From the IMG/VR virus record IMGVR_UViG_3300043465_000269, positions 1 to 48,315 of that record: 48,315 nt of DNA; one strand, 5' to 3'. Of this stretch, positions 23,352-31,588 are shown in pieces. Origin of the DNA: a virus. Positions within the stretch are counted from its first letter, which is position 1, and the number at the start of each line of letters is the position of its first letter. Under the pieces are notes generated by a model. The model searched no databases. It was given only the letters and a program-made list of their open reading frames with translations, and had not been told where the DNA came from. The position numbers and the translations under genes are program-made.

Positions 23352-25207
23352 TAAAATCCTCCAAATGTAATAGCTGCGCGAGTAGCTTCACGTTTTGTAG
23401 GTGCAATAAATCCGCGACCTCCCATACCAAATCTTGCGTCAATTGTGACATCACCAGCAAAGATAGCATTACCATCACTATCTTGTCCTGTAGCAATGAC
23501 AAGAGCGCCATCTTGTTCTAAAATACTGTCTCTGATTGGCAATCTTGACTGTGCTGGTGGAATTTTAATTTGCCAAACACCAATCATGTTAGCTGTCCAA
23601 GTATGACCAATAGCCTCAATTCTACTTGGTTCAGTGCGTGTTTGTGGACTATCGATTGTGCTTTTTACCGCAATAGTGGCATTATTTACCATAGTCTGTG
23701 ATGTGGCGTCTACACCAGTAAGAGCGTTAATTTGGTCTCTTATGTAATCATAACAAAACTTAAATTGTGTTTTCTTGTCGCTCGACAATACAGGATTACC
23801 AACAGCGTCAAACAATACCAATTGGAAACGTTCAATCATATCTGAACCACCACCACGCAACATTTCTTCAAGTGCTTTAATCCAAACACTACCGTCATAT
23901 CGAGTGTATTCTTGATCATATGCGTCCCAAGCAGATATAGTACCTGTTGCTGTTAATGCTGTCCACATATTATTAATGATTGTAGTAGAGGCTGCCGCAA
24001 CAGCGTTTGCAGCAGTTGTGTTTGGTGTCATTGTTCCTGATATTGCATAAGGAACGCCGATGTTGCGTGAACCTGATGCAACTAGCGAATAGTCACCAAA
24101 CTGCGTAGAACAAGAACTGAGAATGATTTGACCACCGCTCATTGCTAAGAAGTGTTTGTGGGCCCACATAGAGATGGCGTTAACAGCGTTGATTAGTCCG
24201 CCATTCTTTGCACAATAACCAATACCATTGTATGTTACAGGTGTTGCACCCCATGTCATGATGTTTGGAAAGATCGAATATTGAGAACAAACAAGACCGT
24301 CTGCTATAACAACGCCAGGTCCTCTTGGATATTGTGGATTTCCATTTAGAGGATCTAGTTTACCTCCAACAACGCTTATAGGCTGTGAACATCTTACAGC
24401 ACACTTATGAGCGTATGGTACGCGCGTGATGACTGCACCAGGTCTAAAACTGAATGCAAAACCTTCTGTAGGATCTGTCAAACTATTTAAGCGGAAATTC
24501 TCAATGATAAATCCTTCAACAAAACATCCTGATCCCATACGAAATACGTTGCGCTCTTCAAAGTTAGGAACAGGACGAATGAATACTGAACGATGGGCAG
24601 CTTGTACAATACAACCATCAGGTAAATCTAACCAACCTTGTGTGTAATAAACACCAGGTGATACTTTGATAAGAACAATATCGTTTCTTGCAGTTGCAAC
24701 TGCAAGAGCTTTTTCTAGCGATGCAAAAGGAGAATATTCGCTTGTGCCGTCATTTGCAGTATCGCTACCTGTTGTAGAAACAAATAATGTCCTCGAAAGT
24801 GATGGAAGAGCACCAGGTAAACCAACATCACCAACATTTGTCCACATACCTGCACGACGAATCTGAAGAAAATCTGTTTCTTCATTATAGATAACAAGAC
24901 CATCAGGAGGATTAGGAATAGCATCTCGCTCTGTTGTAGTCATTCGAGGGAACAATAGACCCTTGTCTCTTGCCCATAAGTCTAGAACGGCAGCTTGGCT
25001 CGGTTGCTGTATAGGAATTTGTCCTCGTGCACCCATAGCTGTAGAGCCTTGAGGTGTAATAGAGAACATAGAATTTGAATTGATTTTGAAATCGACTAGT
25101 TTAGTGTTTGCGGCATAAGAGATAGCATTGACATTCATGCCAATGCCAACAAACACATTCGATGTATTAGCCCAAGTCGCTCTTAAATTTGAAATAGGTG
25201 TTGGCAT
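23351..25207 (-). CDS. Tail fibre/baseplate-associated protein with beta-helix domain (618 aa)
   Basis: Residues around 55-125 (RGQIPIQQPSQAAVLDLWAR, GLLFPRMTTTERDAI) resemble fibre-head domains that display 'GLLxPRMTTxER'. From about 142, FVSTTGSDTANDGTSEYSPF begins a right-handed beta-helix of the pectate-lyase type. The C-terminal part includes a four-helix-like segment (KTQFKFCYDYIRDQ). Similar proteins are virion structural proteins in T4-like phages. A catalytic activity cannot be assigned. Confidence 0.72.
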   Translation of the reverse strand: MPTPISNLRATWANTSNVFVGIGMNVNAISYAANTKLVDFKINSNSMFSITPQGSTAMGARGQIPIQQPSQAAVLDLWARDKGLLFPRMTTTERDAIPNPPDGLVIYNEETDFLQIRRAGMWTNVGDVGLPGALPSLSRTLFVSTTGSDTANDGTSEYSPFASLEKALAVATARNDIVLIKVSPGVYYTQGWLDLPDGCIVQAAHRSVFIRPVPNFEERNVFRMGSGCFVEGFIIENFRLNSLTDPTEGFAFSFRPGAVITRVPYAHKCAVRCSQPISVVGGKLDPLNGNPQYPRGPGVVIADGLVCSQYSIFPNIMTWGATPVTYNGIGYCAKNGGLINAVNAISMWAHKHFLAMSGGQIILSSCSTQFGDYSLVASGSRNIGVPYAISGTMTPNTTAANAVAAASTTIINNMWTALTATGTISAWDAYDQEYTRYDGSVWIKALEEMLRGGGSDMIERFQLVLFDAVGNPVLSSDKKTQFKFCYDYIRDQINALTGVDATSQTMVNNATIAVKSTIDSPQTRTEPSRIEAIGHTWTANMIGVWQIKIPPAQSRLPIRDSILEQDGALVIATGQDSDGNAIFAGDVTIDARFGMGGRGFIAPTKREATRAAITFGGF

Positions 25208-25542
25208 TAACCCTCTACCACGTAATACTTAAATTGATAATCTTGTGACAGAAGTCCTGTAAAATGCTCTTCAAGAGCTACAATATTTCCATCACCATCA
25301 TATATAGCATCCGCCAGAGCCTGTTCCCATTCGTCAGGCTCATATCTCAAATCATAATCAAGAGTAATGTTAAATTCTGTAAGAGTGAGAGTTGTTCCAG
25401 TCTCATTACCTACAATTGTCATACCAGCTTGAAAATTTCCATATATATCATAGATTACAATTAGTCCGGTATCTGGATAGTAGTTCTTAACTCTTGCTTG
25501 GTTATTACCTGAATACACAAGCTCGTTCAGCTGCCATGTCAT
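25207..25542 (-). CDS. Putative virion structural protein (111 aa)
   Basis: Starts MTWQLNELVYSGNNQARVKN; Gly/Tyr-rich beta-strands (VIYDIYGNFQAGMTI). It overlaps the PAAR gene by 4 nt, so the two are coupled, and lies ahead of the fibre genes. Likely a baseplate or fibre connector; no family name is certain. Confidence 0.55.
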   Translation of the reverse strand: MTWQLNELVYSGNNQARVKNYYPDTGLIVIYDIYGNFQAGMTIVGNETGTTLTLTEFNITLDYDLRYEPDEWEQALADAIYDGDGNIVALEEHFTGLLSQDYQFKYYVVEG

Positions 25543-25862
25543 TTACCACCACCAGCTCTACCACCATAAACAACAACATCCATAGAGTGTCCTTTTGGAT
25601 TAGTAGGACCGGTAGGATGTATAACAACGCAATCTTGTTTATCAGGAGCTGCAATGTCACCCATCGCACAAATCACAAGTTTACCTTGAATGTAAACATT
25701 CTTAGCGCCGTACACAGCTTGCAATTGACCTCCATCGCAGTGTGTATCATAATCACCTTCAACTGCCCACAATATACCATTCACTTTGACAGTGCTTTGT
25801 CCTGTAACGATTGTTGTAGCCTCACAAAATCTCTTATCGCCGTGACGATGGGCTCCTGGCAT
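25539..25862 (-). CDS. PAAR-motif tail spike tip (T4 gp5.4-like)
   Basis: 107 aa with MPGAHRHGDKRFCEATTIV, THCDGGQL, and GDIAAPDKQDC: repeated His and Cys residues typical of PAAR proteins, which bind a metal at the tip of the central spike and help pierce the outer membrane. T4 gp5.4 is the counterpart. It is shared with type VI secretion spikes. Position next to fibre genes fits a baseplate role. Confidence 0.75.
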   Translation of the reverse strand: MPGAHRHGDKRFCEATTIVTGQSTVKVNGILWAVEGDYDTHCDGGQLQAVYGAKNVYIQGKLVICAMGDIAAPDKQDCVVIHPTGPTNPKGHSMDVVVYGGRAGGGK

Positions 25863-25869
25863 TTTATTC

Positions 25870-26454
25870 CTATGCTACTTTCTTTGGTCTTCCTCTGCCG
25901 CGCTTTACAGGCTGCTCATCTGGCTTCTGTACATCTTCAATTGCGAAGACGCTAATACCTGTTGAACCTAATCCTCCGGCACGATCTGTTTTTTGAATTG
26001 GAGCATCGAAGATTTCCCAAAGAATATATTCCTCTGATTTAATCATTTCCGCTTGTGCAATCCTATCTCCATTATTTATCGTCTGATCTACACTGGAATT
26101 ATTTGCAAGCAAAACAAAAGTTTCTTGGACATAATCCGAATCGATTACGGCTTCTAGGTTTGCTAAAACAAGACCTTGCTTAAGTGATAGCCCAGACCTA
26201 GGATGAATTCGTACCGAATATCCTTCTGGAATATCAAAGATCAATCCAGTAGGCACTAGAATACGATCACCAGGCATGATCTTAATTGAGCCATTAGAAA
26301 GTTGCCTCGTTAATGGCGCATTGTACATATTGTATCCAGTATACTCAGTCTTGCCCGTAGATTGAAACGATAGATCGAAACAAGCTGCTTGTTTTGTTGC
26401 AAACTTAGGAAGATTGACGTTGGGATCTGTCTTAAAAATTCTCAAACGATTCAT
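25870..26454 (-). CDS. dut: dUTPase with C-terminal AT-hook tail
   Basis: 194 aa trimeric dUTP diphosphatase (dUTP to dUMP and PPi). The five motifs are visible: ACFDLSF, HPRSGLSLKQ, EAVIDSDYVQE, GDRIAQAEM and RAGGLGSTGI. Length is above the usual 150 or so because of a tail ending PVKRGRGRPKKVA, a canonical AT-hook (GRGRPKK). The hook would tether the enzyme to AT-rich DNA. Positioned at the edge of the replisome cluster. Confidence 0.9.
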   Translation of the reverse strand: MNRLRIFKTDPNVNLPKFATKQAACFDLSFQSTGKTEYTGYNMYNAPLTRQLSNGSIKIMPGDRILVPTGLIFDIPEGYSVRIHPRSGLSLKQGLVLANLEAVIDSDYVQETFVLLANNSSVDQTINNGDRIAQAEMIKSEEYILWEIFDAPIQKTDRAGGLGSTGISVFAIEDVQKPDEQPVKRGRGRPKKVA

Positions 26455-26468
26455 TATATAGCTCCATG

Positions 26469-26867
26469 TTAAGTTTTACGTTTGCCAATATTGTATTTTG
26501 TTACCAGATTCCATTCCGTCTTTTCACGGTGTGATATGATTTTGATTTGTGAAAGGGGAGCGACAGGAGTCTGGCTTTTAGCAGGATCAACAAGAATAGC
26601 CAATCTCCATTCTGATAGGAGATTGGCTATTGTATTCACACGACCACGATCCTCATCTGAGAAATCGGAACTCTTATTGTCCAATAAGAATAGTTGTTTG
26701 AAGTGGATAATATAGTACTTGCCCTGCTTATGCAGAATGTGGCAAGATTGATATAAAGTCTTTTCTTTTTTAGATGCAACACCAATACGAGAAAGTGTTT
26801 CCTTAACTTTTAGGAAGTCATCAGGCTCAGCCAGTCTCACCTCTATTAAATCTTCTAAGTTTAGCAT
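26469..26867 (-). CDS. regA: RegA translational repressor
   Basis: Binds ribosome-site regions of early mRNAs and blocks translation. The alignment to T4 RegA is clear: EPDDFLKVKETLSRIGVA, LYQSCHILHKQGKYYIIHFK, and HREKTEWNLVTKYNIGK. ATG at 26867 has GGTGG 5 nt upstream and replaces the GTG of the longer frame; the gene begins inside gene 62 (41-nt overlap), as expected for the T4 44-62-regA order. Confidence 0.92.
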   Translation of the reverse strand: MLNLEDLIEVRLAEPDDFLKVKETLSRIGVASKKEKTLYQSCHILHKQGKYYIIHFKQLFLLDNKSSDFSDEDRGRVNTIANLLSEWRLAILVDPAKSQTPVAPLSQIKIISHREKTEWNLVTKYNIGKRKT

Positions 26868-27246
26868 TAGGACCACCTTTGTTCAAAGTCTTTTTAATTT
26901 CTTCAAGTTGGTCATTTGTAAGCACTGTTAGAACGTCCTTTGCCTTTTCATTGGAATAATTGTAAGCTTCCTTAATGACTTCAAGATTGTCATCATCTTG
27001 TCTTTTTTGCCATTTCTGAAAAGGTCTTTTATATGACCTTACAGTATTTAGCAAATAGTGGTACTGAAGAAGTCCATCTGTGGATGGTAACATATTCATC
27101 TGATTGGCCTGCATTACCATGTCCAGATGAAACGAGATGGATCTGTTAACCACATAGGGCACATATTCCTTCTCGTTTTCACTGGTAATGACTTTCTTTT
27201 TGGTATGCTGGATGCTAGGGATAACGTCTTTAAAAAGATCCGTCAT
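26827..27246 (-). CDS. 62: Clamp loader small subunit, T4 gp62
   Basis: 139 aa. Contains YVVNRSISFHLDMVMQANQM and a segment LLQYHYLLNTVRSYKRPFQKW, characteristic of gp62, with a helical C-terminus (NDQLEEIKKTLNKGG). Forms a 4:1 complex with gp44 and loads the gp45 clamp. Shorter than T4 gp62 (187 aa), as in other distant T4 relatives. Overlaps gene 44 by 4 nt. Confidence 0.87.
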   Translation of the reverse strand: MTDLFKDVIPSIQHTKKKVITSENEKEYVPYVVNRSISFHLDMVMQANQMNMLPSTDGLLQYHYLLNTVRSYKRPFQKWQKRQDDDNLEVIKEAYNYSNEKAKDVLTVLTNDQLEEIKKTLNKGGPNAKLRRFNRGETG

Positions 27247-28181
27247 TGATATTCACAATCTACCATAAGTTCTGTCAAACAAGCAACAAGATTGATTTCT
27301 TGGTCTGCAACAAATGCTGATTGATACCCATATTTGGCAATGATCAAAACAGCTTGTGGTACGCTTTCGGGCTTGAAATATTCCACAAGAGAGTCATAAA
27401 TCTTGCGATACACACGGGCAGGTTCAATGTCAGAATTGGTAACACACCACTTTCTCATTTCTGAAAAGTTCTTGTCTTTCAGAAATTTGACAAGATCGGC
27501 AATCTTTCGAACATCTGAGAGTTGTGCAACGATGCCTGCATCCAAAGTGCCAGAAGAACTAAACCGCTGTAGCTCATTAAGAGTACGACGATAGTCAGGA
27601 AAGTACTTCTCGACAATCTTTGCCACAACCGCTTTATCATAATCGATTCCTTCTGAAGTCAGAATGTTAAGCAAACGCTTAAACAACTGAGATGCCATCT
27701 CTTGCTTTTCATCATTCTTCAATCCGAAATCGATTACCGAACAACGTGAATGAATCGCGTCGATCAGCTTTGACTTGAAGTTACATGTAAGAATGAATGT
27801 GCAATTGCCTGCAAACTCTTCGATTGCACCACGCATAGCTGCTTGGGCTTCAGGAGTTAGATAGTCGGCTTCGTCTAGGATGATAACTTTCTTGCCACCC
27901 GTCAACGATACCGAAGATGCATAGTTACGAATAGTTGTTCGCAGCATATCAATACCTCTGTTTTCAGAAGCATTGATATACAGATGGTTGATCCCAATCT
28001 CATCACACATGGCTTTGGCAACTGTGGTCTTACCCACACCGGCAGTACCAGTTAACATGAGATTGGGAATTTCTTTCTTATCCACATACTCCTGAAACGG
28101 CTTTTTCAGCCGCTCAGGAAGGATGCAGTCTCTTACGGTCTTTGGTCTATACTTTTCGACCCAGAGAAAAGATTCGCTCAT
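27243..28181 (-). CDS. 44: Clamp loader ATPase subunit, T4 gp44
   Basis: 312 aa AAA+ ATPase. WVEKYRPKTVRDCILPE at the start, Walker A GTAGVGKTTVAKA, Walker B VIILDEADYLTPEAQ, and sensor/arginine finger AIHSRCSVIDFG. With gp62 opens and loads the gp45 ring. ATG at 28181 (AGGA 8 nt upstream) is preferred over the TTG before it. It shares one base with the stop of the GIY-YIG gene (TGATG). Confidence 0.94.
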   Translation of the reverse strand: MSESFLWVEKYRPKTVRDCILPERLKKPFQEYVDKKEIPNLMLTGTAGVGKTTVAKAMCDEIGINHLYINASENRGIDMLRTTIRNYASSVSLTGGKKVIILDEADYLTPEAQAAMRGAIEEFAGNCTFILTCNFKSKLIDAIHSRCSVIDFGLKNDEKQEMASQLFKRLLNILTSEGIDYDKAVVAKIVEKYFPDYRRTLNELQRFSSSGTLDAGIVAQLSDVRKIADLVKFLKDKNFSEMRKWCVTNSDIEPARVYRKIYDSLVEYFKPESVPQAVLIIAKYGYQSAFVADQEINLVACLTELMVDCEYQ

Positions 28182-28684
28182 CAATAAGTCCTTCTAACGT
28201 TGTAGCGAGATTTTAGCAGAATAGCACACGTTTCGTCAAGTGTCATAAAGTCTATTCTAAGATTTTTCATTCTAGGCATCATTCTTATAGGCATAAATTT
28301 AGCGTAGATATGTTTAGGAATAACACCATCAAATCTAGCTTTGGTTGCTGCCGGATGTTTCTCGTCATCTCTTGATACATCATGAAGTTCTTTCATGAAT
28401 CTATATACACGTTGACGTATCGAATACTCTGTAGCGCCCACATACAGACACGAGGTTTGTGTCTTGGTCTTTTCATAGAGAACGTATAGACCACCACCAT
28501 TCACACCTGGAATGTCAGCTTTTCGAAAAAAGGTGCCTTCGCTATGAAGTGACATACCTAAACCTTCGTTTGGTAATTCATATGAAATCACTTTATAGAA
28601 AGGCAACCCTATTCCGATAGTGACGATCTTTCTGGCATAGTCCCAGTTGTCCACATAAGTGTCACCATAAAGATCGACGGCCAT
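28181..28684 (-). CDS. GIY-YIG-fold nuclease candidate
   Basis: 167 aa. All landmarks of a GIY-YIG domain are in order: GLYVLY (65-70) and, after 10 residues, YVGA (81-84), then Arg at 90/92 in SIRQRV, Glu151 in LDETCAIL and Asn162 in SRYNVR. These match the catalytic Tyr, Tyr, Arg, Glu, Asn set. The first strand reads GLY instead of GIY. About 60 extra N-terminal residues are of unknown fold. It could be a homing endonuclease between clamp and clamp-loader genes or a repair/host-DNA nuclease. Confidence 0.7.
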   Translation of the reverse strand: MAVDLYGDTYVDNWDYARKIVTIGIGLPFYKVISYELPNEGLGMSLHSEGTFFRKADIPGVNGGGLYVLYEKTKTQTSCLYVGATEYSIRQRVYRFMKELHDVSRDDEKHPAATKARFDGVIPKHIYAKFMPIRMMPRMKNLRIDFMTLDETCAILLKSRYNVRRTY

Positions 28685-28685
28685 T

Positions 28686-28973
28686 TTACTTCATAACTCC
28701 GTCATACATTTCTTCGAAGTTACGATTTTCGTCCTGCTCTTGAGCGTAGTTGCTCTTAAAGTAGACACGTGCCATACGACGAAGCATCTTCTTATCAATG
28801 CCAAGCTGATCTTCCATTCGCGCGAGAGTGTCCTTCTGCAAATCCCTTTCAGCAGCAATTCGCGTCATACTGTCGTTCATTTCAAGAACAGCATCCTTAA
28901 CGCGCTTCTTGTCCGCTTCAGAAAGACCGTTGATCGAAACGAATACTTTTTGATTGTGTCCCATGCCAGCCAT
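28686..28973 (-). CDS. dsbA: DsbA-like late-promoter DNA-binding protein
   Basis: 95 aa. The C-terminal half, QLGIDKKMLRRMARVYFKSN followed by FEEMYDGVMK, closely tracks T4 DsbA (ELGVDGKMFNRLL and VVELYDTVF). T4 DsbA is a double-stranded DNA-binding protein that enhances transcription at late promoters. The N-terminal half is a helical coiled segment. Here it is adjacent to the clamp gene 45, whose product is the late-transcription activator, which is a sensible pairing. Confidence 0.78.
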   Translation of the reverse strand: MAGMGHNQKVFVSINGLSEADKKRVKDAVLEMNDSMTRIAAERDLQKDTLARMEDQLGIDKKMLRRMARVYFKSNYAQEQDENRNFEEMYDGVMK

Positions 28974-29626
28974 TACTTAGTCTCCACTGCAATCCAATAC
29001 TTGATCTTCTTGTTCTTCGCCGCAAACTTCGCGAAGCCGTTCAACATAACTTCAACGTCATAATCATCCGCAATCATTTTGAGATTTTCAAACTTGAACG
29101 TAACAGAACAATCTTCACCTGTATGATCGGCAAGCTTGATAGATGCAGAGTTAGAAGTGTCGTTTGCCTTCTCATGCGCGAGAAGACGAAGTTCACCATT
29201 CTTACCAACAATAGAAATGTTAGGAAATCCGTTTGTTGCAGCAAGACGACGGATACGCTGCCAAACAGAATCGGTCAGAGTGAAGCGAAGATCAACCTGC
29301 TTCATCGTCAGTTCCTTATCGGGAGGGGAAGTGATGAGACCAATCGCACTTGAGTAATAGTGCAGACCGACAGTACCATCAGTCATGGTTAGAGACTTGT
29401 CACCAAAATCGATATCAGGATTATCGAAAGAGGTTACGTTTCCAAGAAACTGTGGCAAATCATAGATGCCAAACTGAATAGGAATGTTGTCTTCAAGTTC
29501 AGCTTCACATAGAATAGACTTGTCCATGTTGATGGTCTTCTGAACATTACCTGTTCGAAGAACGAGTCCAGAATTGATTTCTGAAAAGTTCTTGAGGACC
29601 TTTAGAGTGTTTTCGCTAATCTTCAT
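28973..29626 (-). CDS. 45: Sliding clamp, T4 gp45
   Basis: 217 aa processivity factor; a trimeric ring in T4. Begins MKISENTLKVLKNFSEINSG and has ISIVGKNGELRLLAHE and the C-terminal KIKYWIAVETK typical of gp45. Serves DNA polymerase and, as a mobile activator, late transcription with gp55. Own promoter at 29662-29690 and ribosome site TGGAGAATA. The dsbA ATG overlaps its stop. Confidence 0.92.
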   Translation of the reverse strand: MKISENTLKVLKNFSEINSGLVLRTGNVQKTINMDKSILCEAELEDNIPIQFGIYDLPQFLGNVTSFDNPDIDFGDKSLTMTDGTVGLHYYSSAIGLITSPPDKELTMKQVDLRFTLTDSVWQRIRRLAATNGFPNISIVGKNGELRLLAHEKANDTSNSASIKLADHTGEDCSVTFKFENLKMIADDYDVEVMLNGFAKFAAKNKKIKYWIAVETK

Positions 29627-29651
29627 AATATATTCTCCAGTTAGATTTAGT

Positions 29652-30329
29652 TTAGGCTGCTAGTATAGCAGACTTTTGTGGGCCTGTAAAGACTTTTAGC
29701 AGGTGACTGATATCAGCTTCAAGCATGGAAATGTTTCCGTTGTTATCAAGATGATAATCCATAATCGATCCTGCCCATGCCCATTCAGAGTAGTGGATCT
29801 TATACTGATCTACCATTGCATCTTCGGCAGCTAACTTTCGAGAAATCTGTTCGTGAGTTTCAGCTTTCCTGTTAGCAATGACAGCAGTATCGTACCAAAT
29901 AGGATCAGGACCACGCTGAACACGAACTGCAAACCCTCCCTTTGATCTCATCCAATCAATTTCATTTGGGAATCGAACATCAGCAATTATTACGTTCTTA
30001 TACATTTCGGCTTTACGCTCTAATGCATGTACCCAAACGTCTTGATGAAAAACATTGCGACCAGCTTCTGTTCCCATCAATTGAAGAGCTAGACGAGGTG
30101 AAAAATCAAACTCAAACTTCTTTGACCACCATTCATCTTTTGTTTCACGAAATTCCCTACTTTCTAAAGTGTCACCTTCAAGAAGGGCTCGCGGCCATCC
30201 GAAGATAGCCGCAGTTGCATCCTTAACAGCATCAGCAAATGAAAGCTTAACAAAGCCGTGCTTCTCGACCAAAATATCAGCAACAGTGCCTTTACCTGAT
30301 CCAATAAATCCTACAACACCAATTATCAT
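29652..30329 (-). CDS. 1: Deoxynucleoside monophosphate kinase, T4 gp1-like
   Basis: 225 aa. P-loop GFIGSGKGTVAD at the N-terminus; LQLMGTEAGRNVFHQDVWV and IADVRFPNEIDWM are typical of the phage dNMP kinase family, which phosphorylates dTMP, dGMP and, in T4, hydroxymethyl-dCMP. The last family feature matters because glycosyltransferases that may act on DNA bases are nearby. The C-terminal end overlaps the promoter of gene 45. Confidence 0.88.
   Translation of the reverse strand: MIIGVVGFIGSGKGTVADILVEKHGFVKLSFADAVKDATAAIFGWPRALLEGDTLESREFRETKDEWWSKKFEFDFSPRLALQLMGTEAGRNVFHQDVWVHALERKAEMYKNVIIADVRFPNEIDWMRSKGGFAVRVQRGPDPIWYDTAVIANRKAETHEQISRKLAAEDAMVDQYKIHYSEWAWAGSIMDYHLDNNGNISMLEADISHLLKVFTGPQKSAILAA
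29662..29690 (-). promoter_or_regulatory. Promoter of clamp gene 45: TTTACA-N17-TATACT
   Basis: -35 at 29685-29690 and -10 at 29662-29667 with a 17-bp spacer, overlapping the 3' end of the dNMP kinase gene; start near 29655, 29 nt before the ATG. Confidence 0.6.
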
Positions 30330-31222
30330 TATAGATTTCCTGTATATTGAGCGATTGCTTGCATGTTACCAGTGAAGGCATAAGTGCCAACATGTTGCGT
30401 CTTCATCCATGGACACAGCCAAATTTGCACATCGATCTTTCGAAGATACTGACAGAACATGTAATCCTCAGAAAGATACCTATGTGACGCATTCTTTTCT
30501 GTGTTCATAAATTCTTGTGCCTTCTTCTTGATGTTATCACCCTGTGCAGCAATCTTTACGAGATGGTATAGATCGTCATAAGTATAACCATTGTCAATCA
30601 CAGTATCAAAATATGCGTGAATGTAGCGAGAACCATCAAAGTTGGCCTGACCAACATGATCTGGCTTGTAGTTCTGCTTCGGATAGGCATTCTTGAACTT
30701 TTCGAATACTTCACGTTTGACCATCATGAAGCCAGTTCCAATTTCCATAACCTCAAGAGGTTCGCGAACGTTGAACTGTGTTGTACCTGGCACGGGATTG
30801 AAAACATAATCGCCAACAAGATTGTCCAATTCATTTACTGGTGTTGTTGGATCTTTAACAAGAGCCGCAGCAATGTTTTTCCAATTGATTGACTTCTTAG
30901 GATAAGGTGCACCAATAACGTCTTTGTCCAAAGCAATAAGGGCTAGAACATCTTGAGGATCAAAATGAATATCAGAATCGATGAAGAGAAGATGTGAGCT
31001 ATCTGAGCGCAAGAATTCGTCTACCAAATAGTTTCTTGCGCGGGTAATTAGTGATTCATTGAAGAGGAAAGAGAATCGAACTTCAATGCCATATTGAAGA
31101 CAGATGCTTTGAAGATCAAGGCATGCCTTCATATAAAGTCCATTGTTCTGTCCACCATACATAGGTGTTGCTATGAACAGTTTGGTCTTTCTTAGGTCTT
31201 CAACTTTGATTGATAATTCCAT
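30329..31222 (-). CDS. GT-A-type glycosyltransferase-like protein
   Basis: 297 aa. KLFIATPMYGGQNNGLYMKA near the start, HLLFIDSDIHFDPQDVLAL (DSD metal motif), DKDVIGAPYPKKSINW, and SEDYMFCQYLRK. This family occurs widely in T4-like cyanophages and pelagiphages. Acceptor unknown: virion, surface glycan or DNA. Leader TATGGAGTT follows a strong terminator. Stop overlaps the dNMP kinase ATG. Confidence 0.78.
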   Translation of the reverse strand: MELSIKVEDLRKTKLFIATPMYGGQNNGLYMKACLDLQSICLQYGIEVRFSFLFNESLITRARNYLVDEFLRSDSSHLLFIDSDIHFDPQDVLALIALDKDVIGAPYPKKSINWKNIAAALVKDPTTPVNELDNLVGDYVFNPVPGTTQFNVREPLEVMEIGTGFMMVKREVFEKFKNAYPKQNYKPDHVGQANFDGSRYIHAYFDTVIDNGYTYDDLYHLVKIAAQGDNIKKKAQEFMNTEKNASHRYLSEDYMFCQYLRKIDVQIWLCPWMKTQHVGTYAFTGNMQAIAQYTGNL

Positions 31223-31238
31223 TAGTGAACTCCATAAT

Positions 31239-31276
31239 AAAAAGGGATGCTACAGTAGTATATAGCATCCCTTTTT
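31239..31276. terminator. Bidirectional terminator
   Basis: A 14-bp perfect stem (AAAAAGGGATGCTA / TAGCATCCCTTTTT) with a 10-nt loop. The A and T runs on the two arms make it functional on both strands; leftward it ends the winged-helix gene. Confidence 0.9.
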
Positions 31277-31292
31277 GAATTGCTAGAAAAAA

Positions 31293-31505
31293 TTACGAGG
31301 CAATACGATAAAACATCTTGCGAGTACCGTTAACATTACGGTAGTTGCTATAGATGGTCTTACCTTCAACATTGCGAAGATCCCAAACGCGCTTATACAC
31401 GGCGTCCTTAGACAAGCCGGAAAGCTGTGCAAGTCGACCAGCAGTGATGCCAGTACCCTTGTTATTCTTACGCAGAACCTTAGCAACACGGGAAAGATGA
31501 GACAT
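31293..31505 (-). CDS. Winged-helix DNA-binding protein (70 aa)
   Basis: GITAGRLAQLSGLSKDAVYK is a helix-turn-helix, followed by RVWDLRNVEGKTIYSNY and a wing-like strand pair (NVNGTRKMFYRI). Typical small phage regulator or DNA-accessory protein. It is a single-gene transcript between two terminators, with promoter 31517-31544 and leader ATGGAGTTA. Confidence 0.75.
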   Translation of the reverse strand: MSHLSRVAKVLRKNNKGTGITAGRLAQLSGLSKDAVYKRVWDLRNVEGKTIYSNYRNVNGTRKMFYRIAS

Positions 31506-31516
31506 TAAATAACTCC

Positions 31517-31544
31517 ATTATAATTTTAGGTTACGAGTCTTCAA
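31517..31544 (-). promoter_or_regulatory. Promoter TTGAAG-N16-TATAAT of the winged-helix gene
   Basis: -35 at 31539-31544, -10 at 31517-31522, immediately after the cobS terminator. The spacer is 16 bp; the -10 is perfect. Confidence 0.5.
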
Positions 31545-31580
31545 AAGGACGGACAGTGAATGACTCAAGCCCACTGTCCG
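31541..31580 (-). terminator. Terminator downstream of cobS-like gene
   Basis: CGGACAGTG (31550-31558) and CACTGTCCG (31572-31580) form a 9-bp stem with a 13-nt loop, followed on the minus strand by TCCTTTTGA. Confidence 0.8.
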
Positions 31581-31588
31581 TATTCTTG

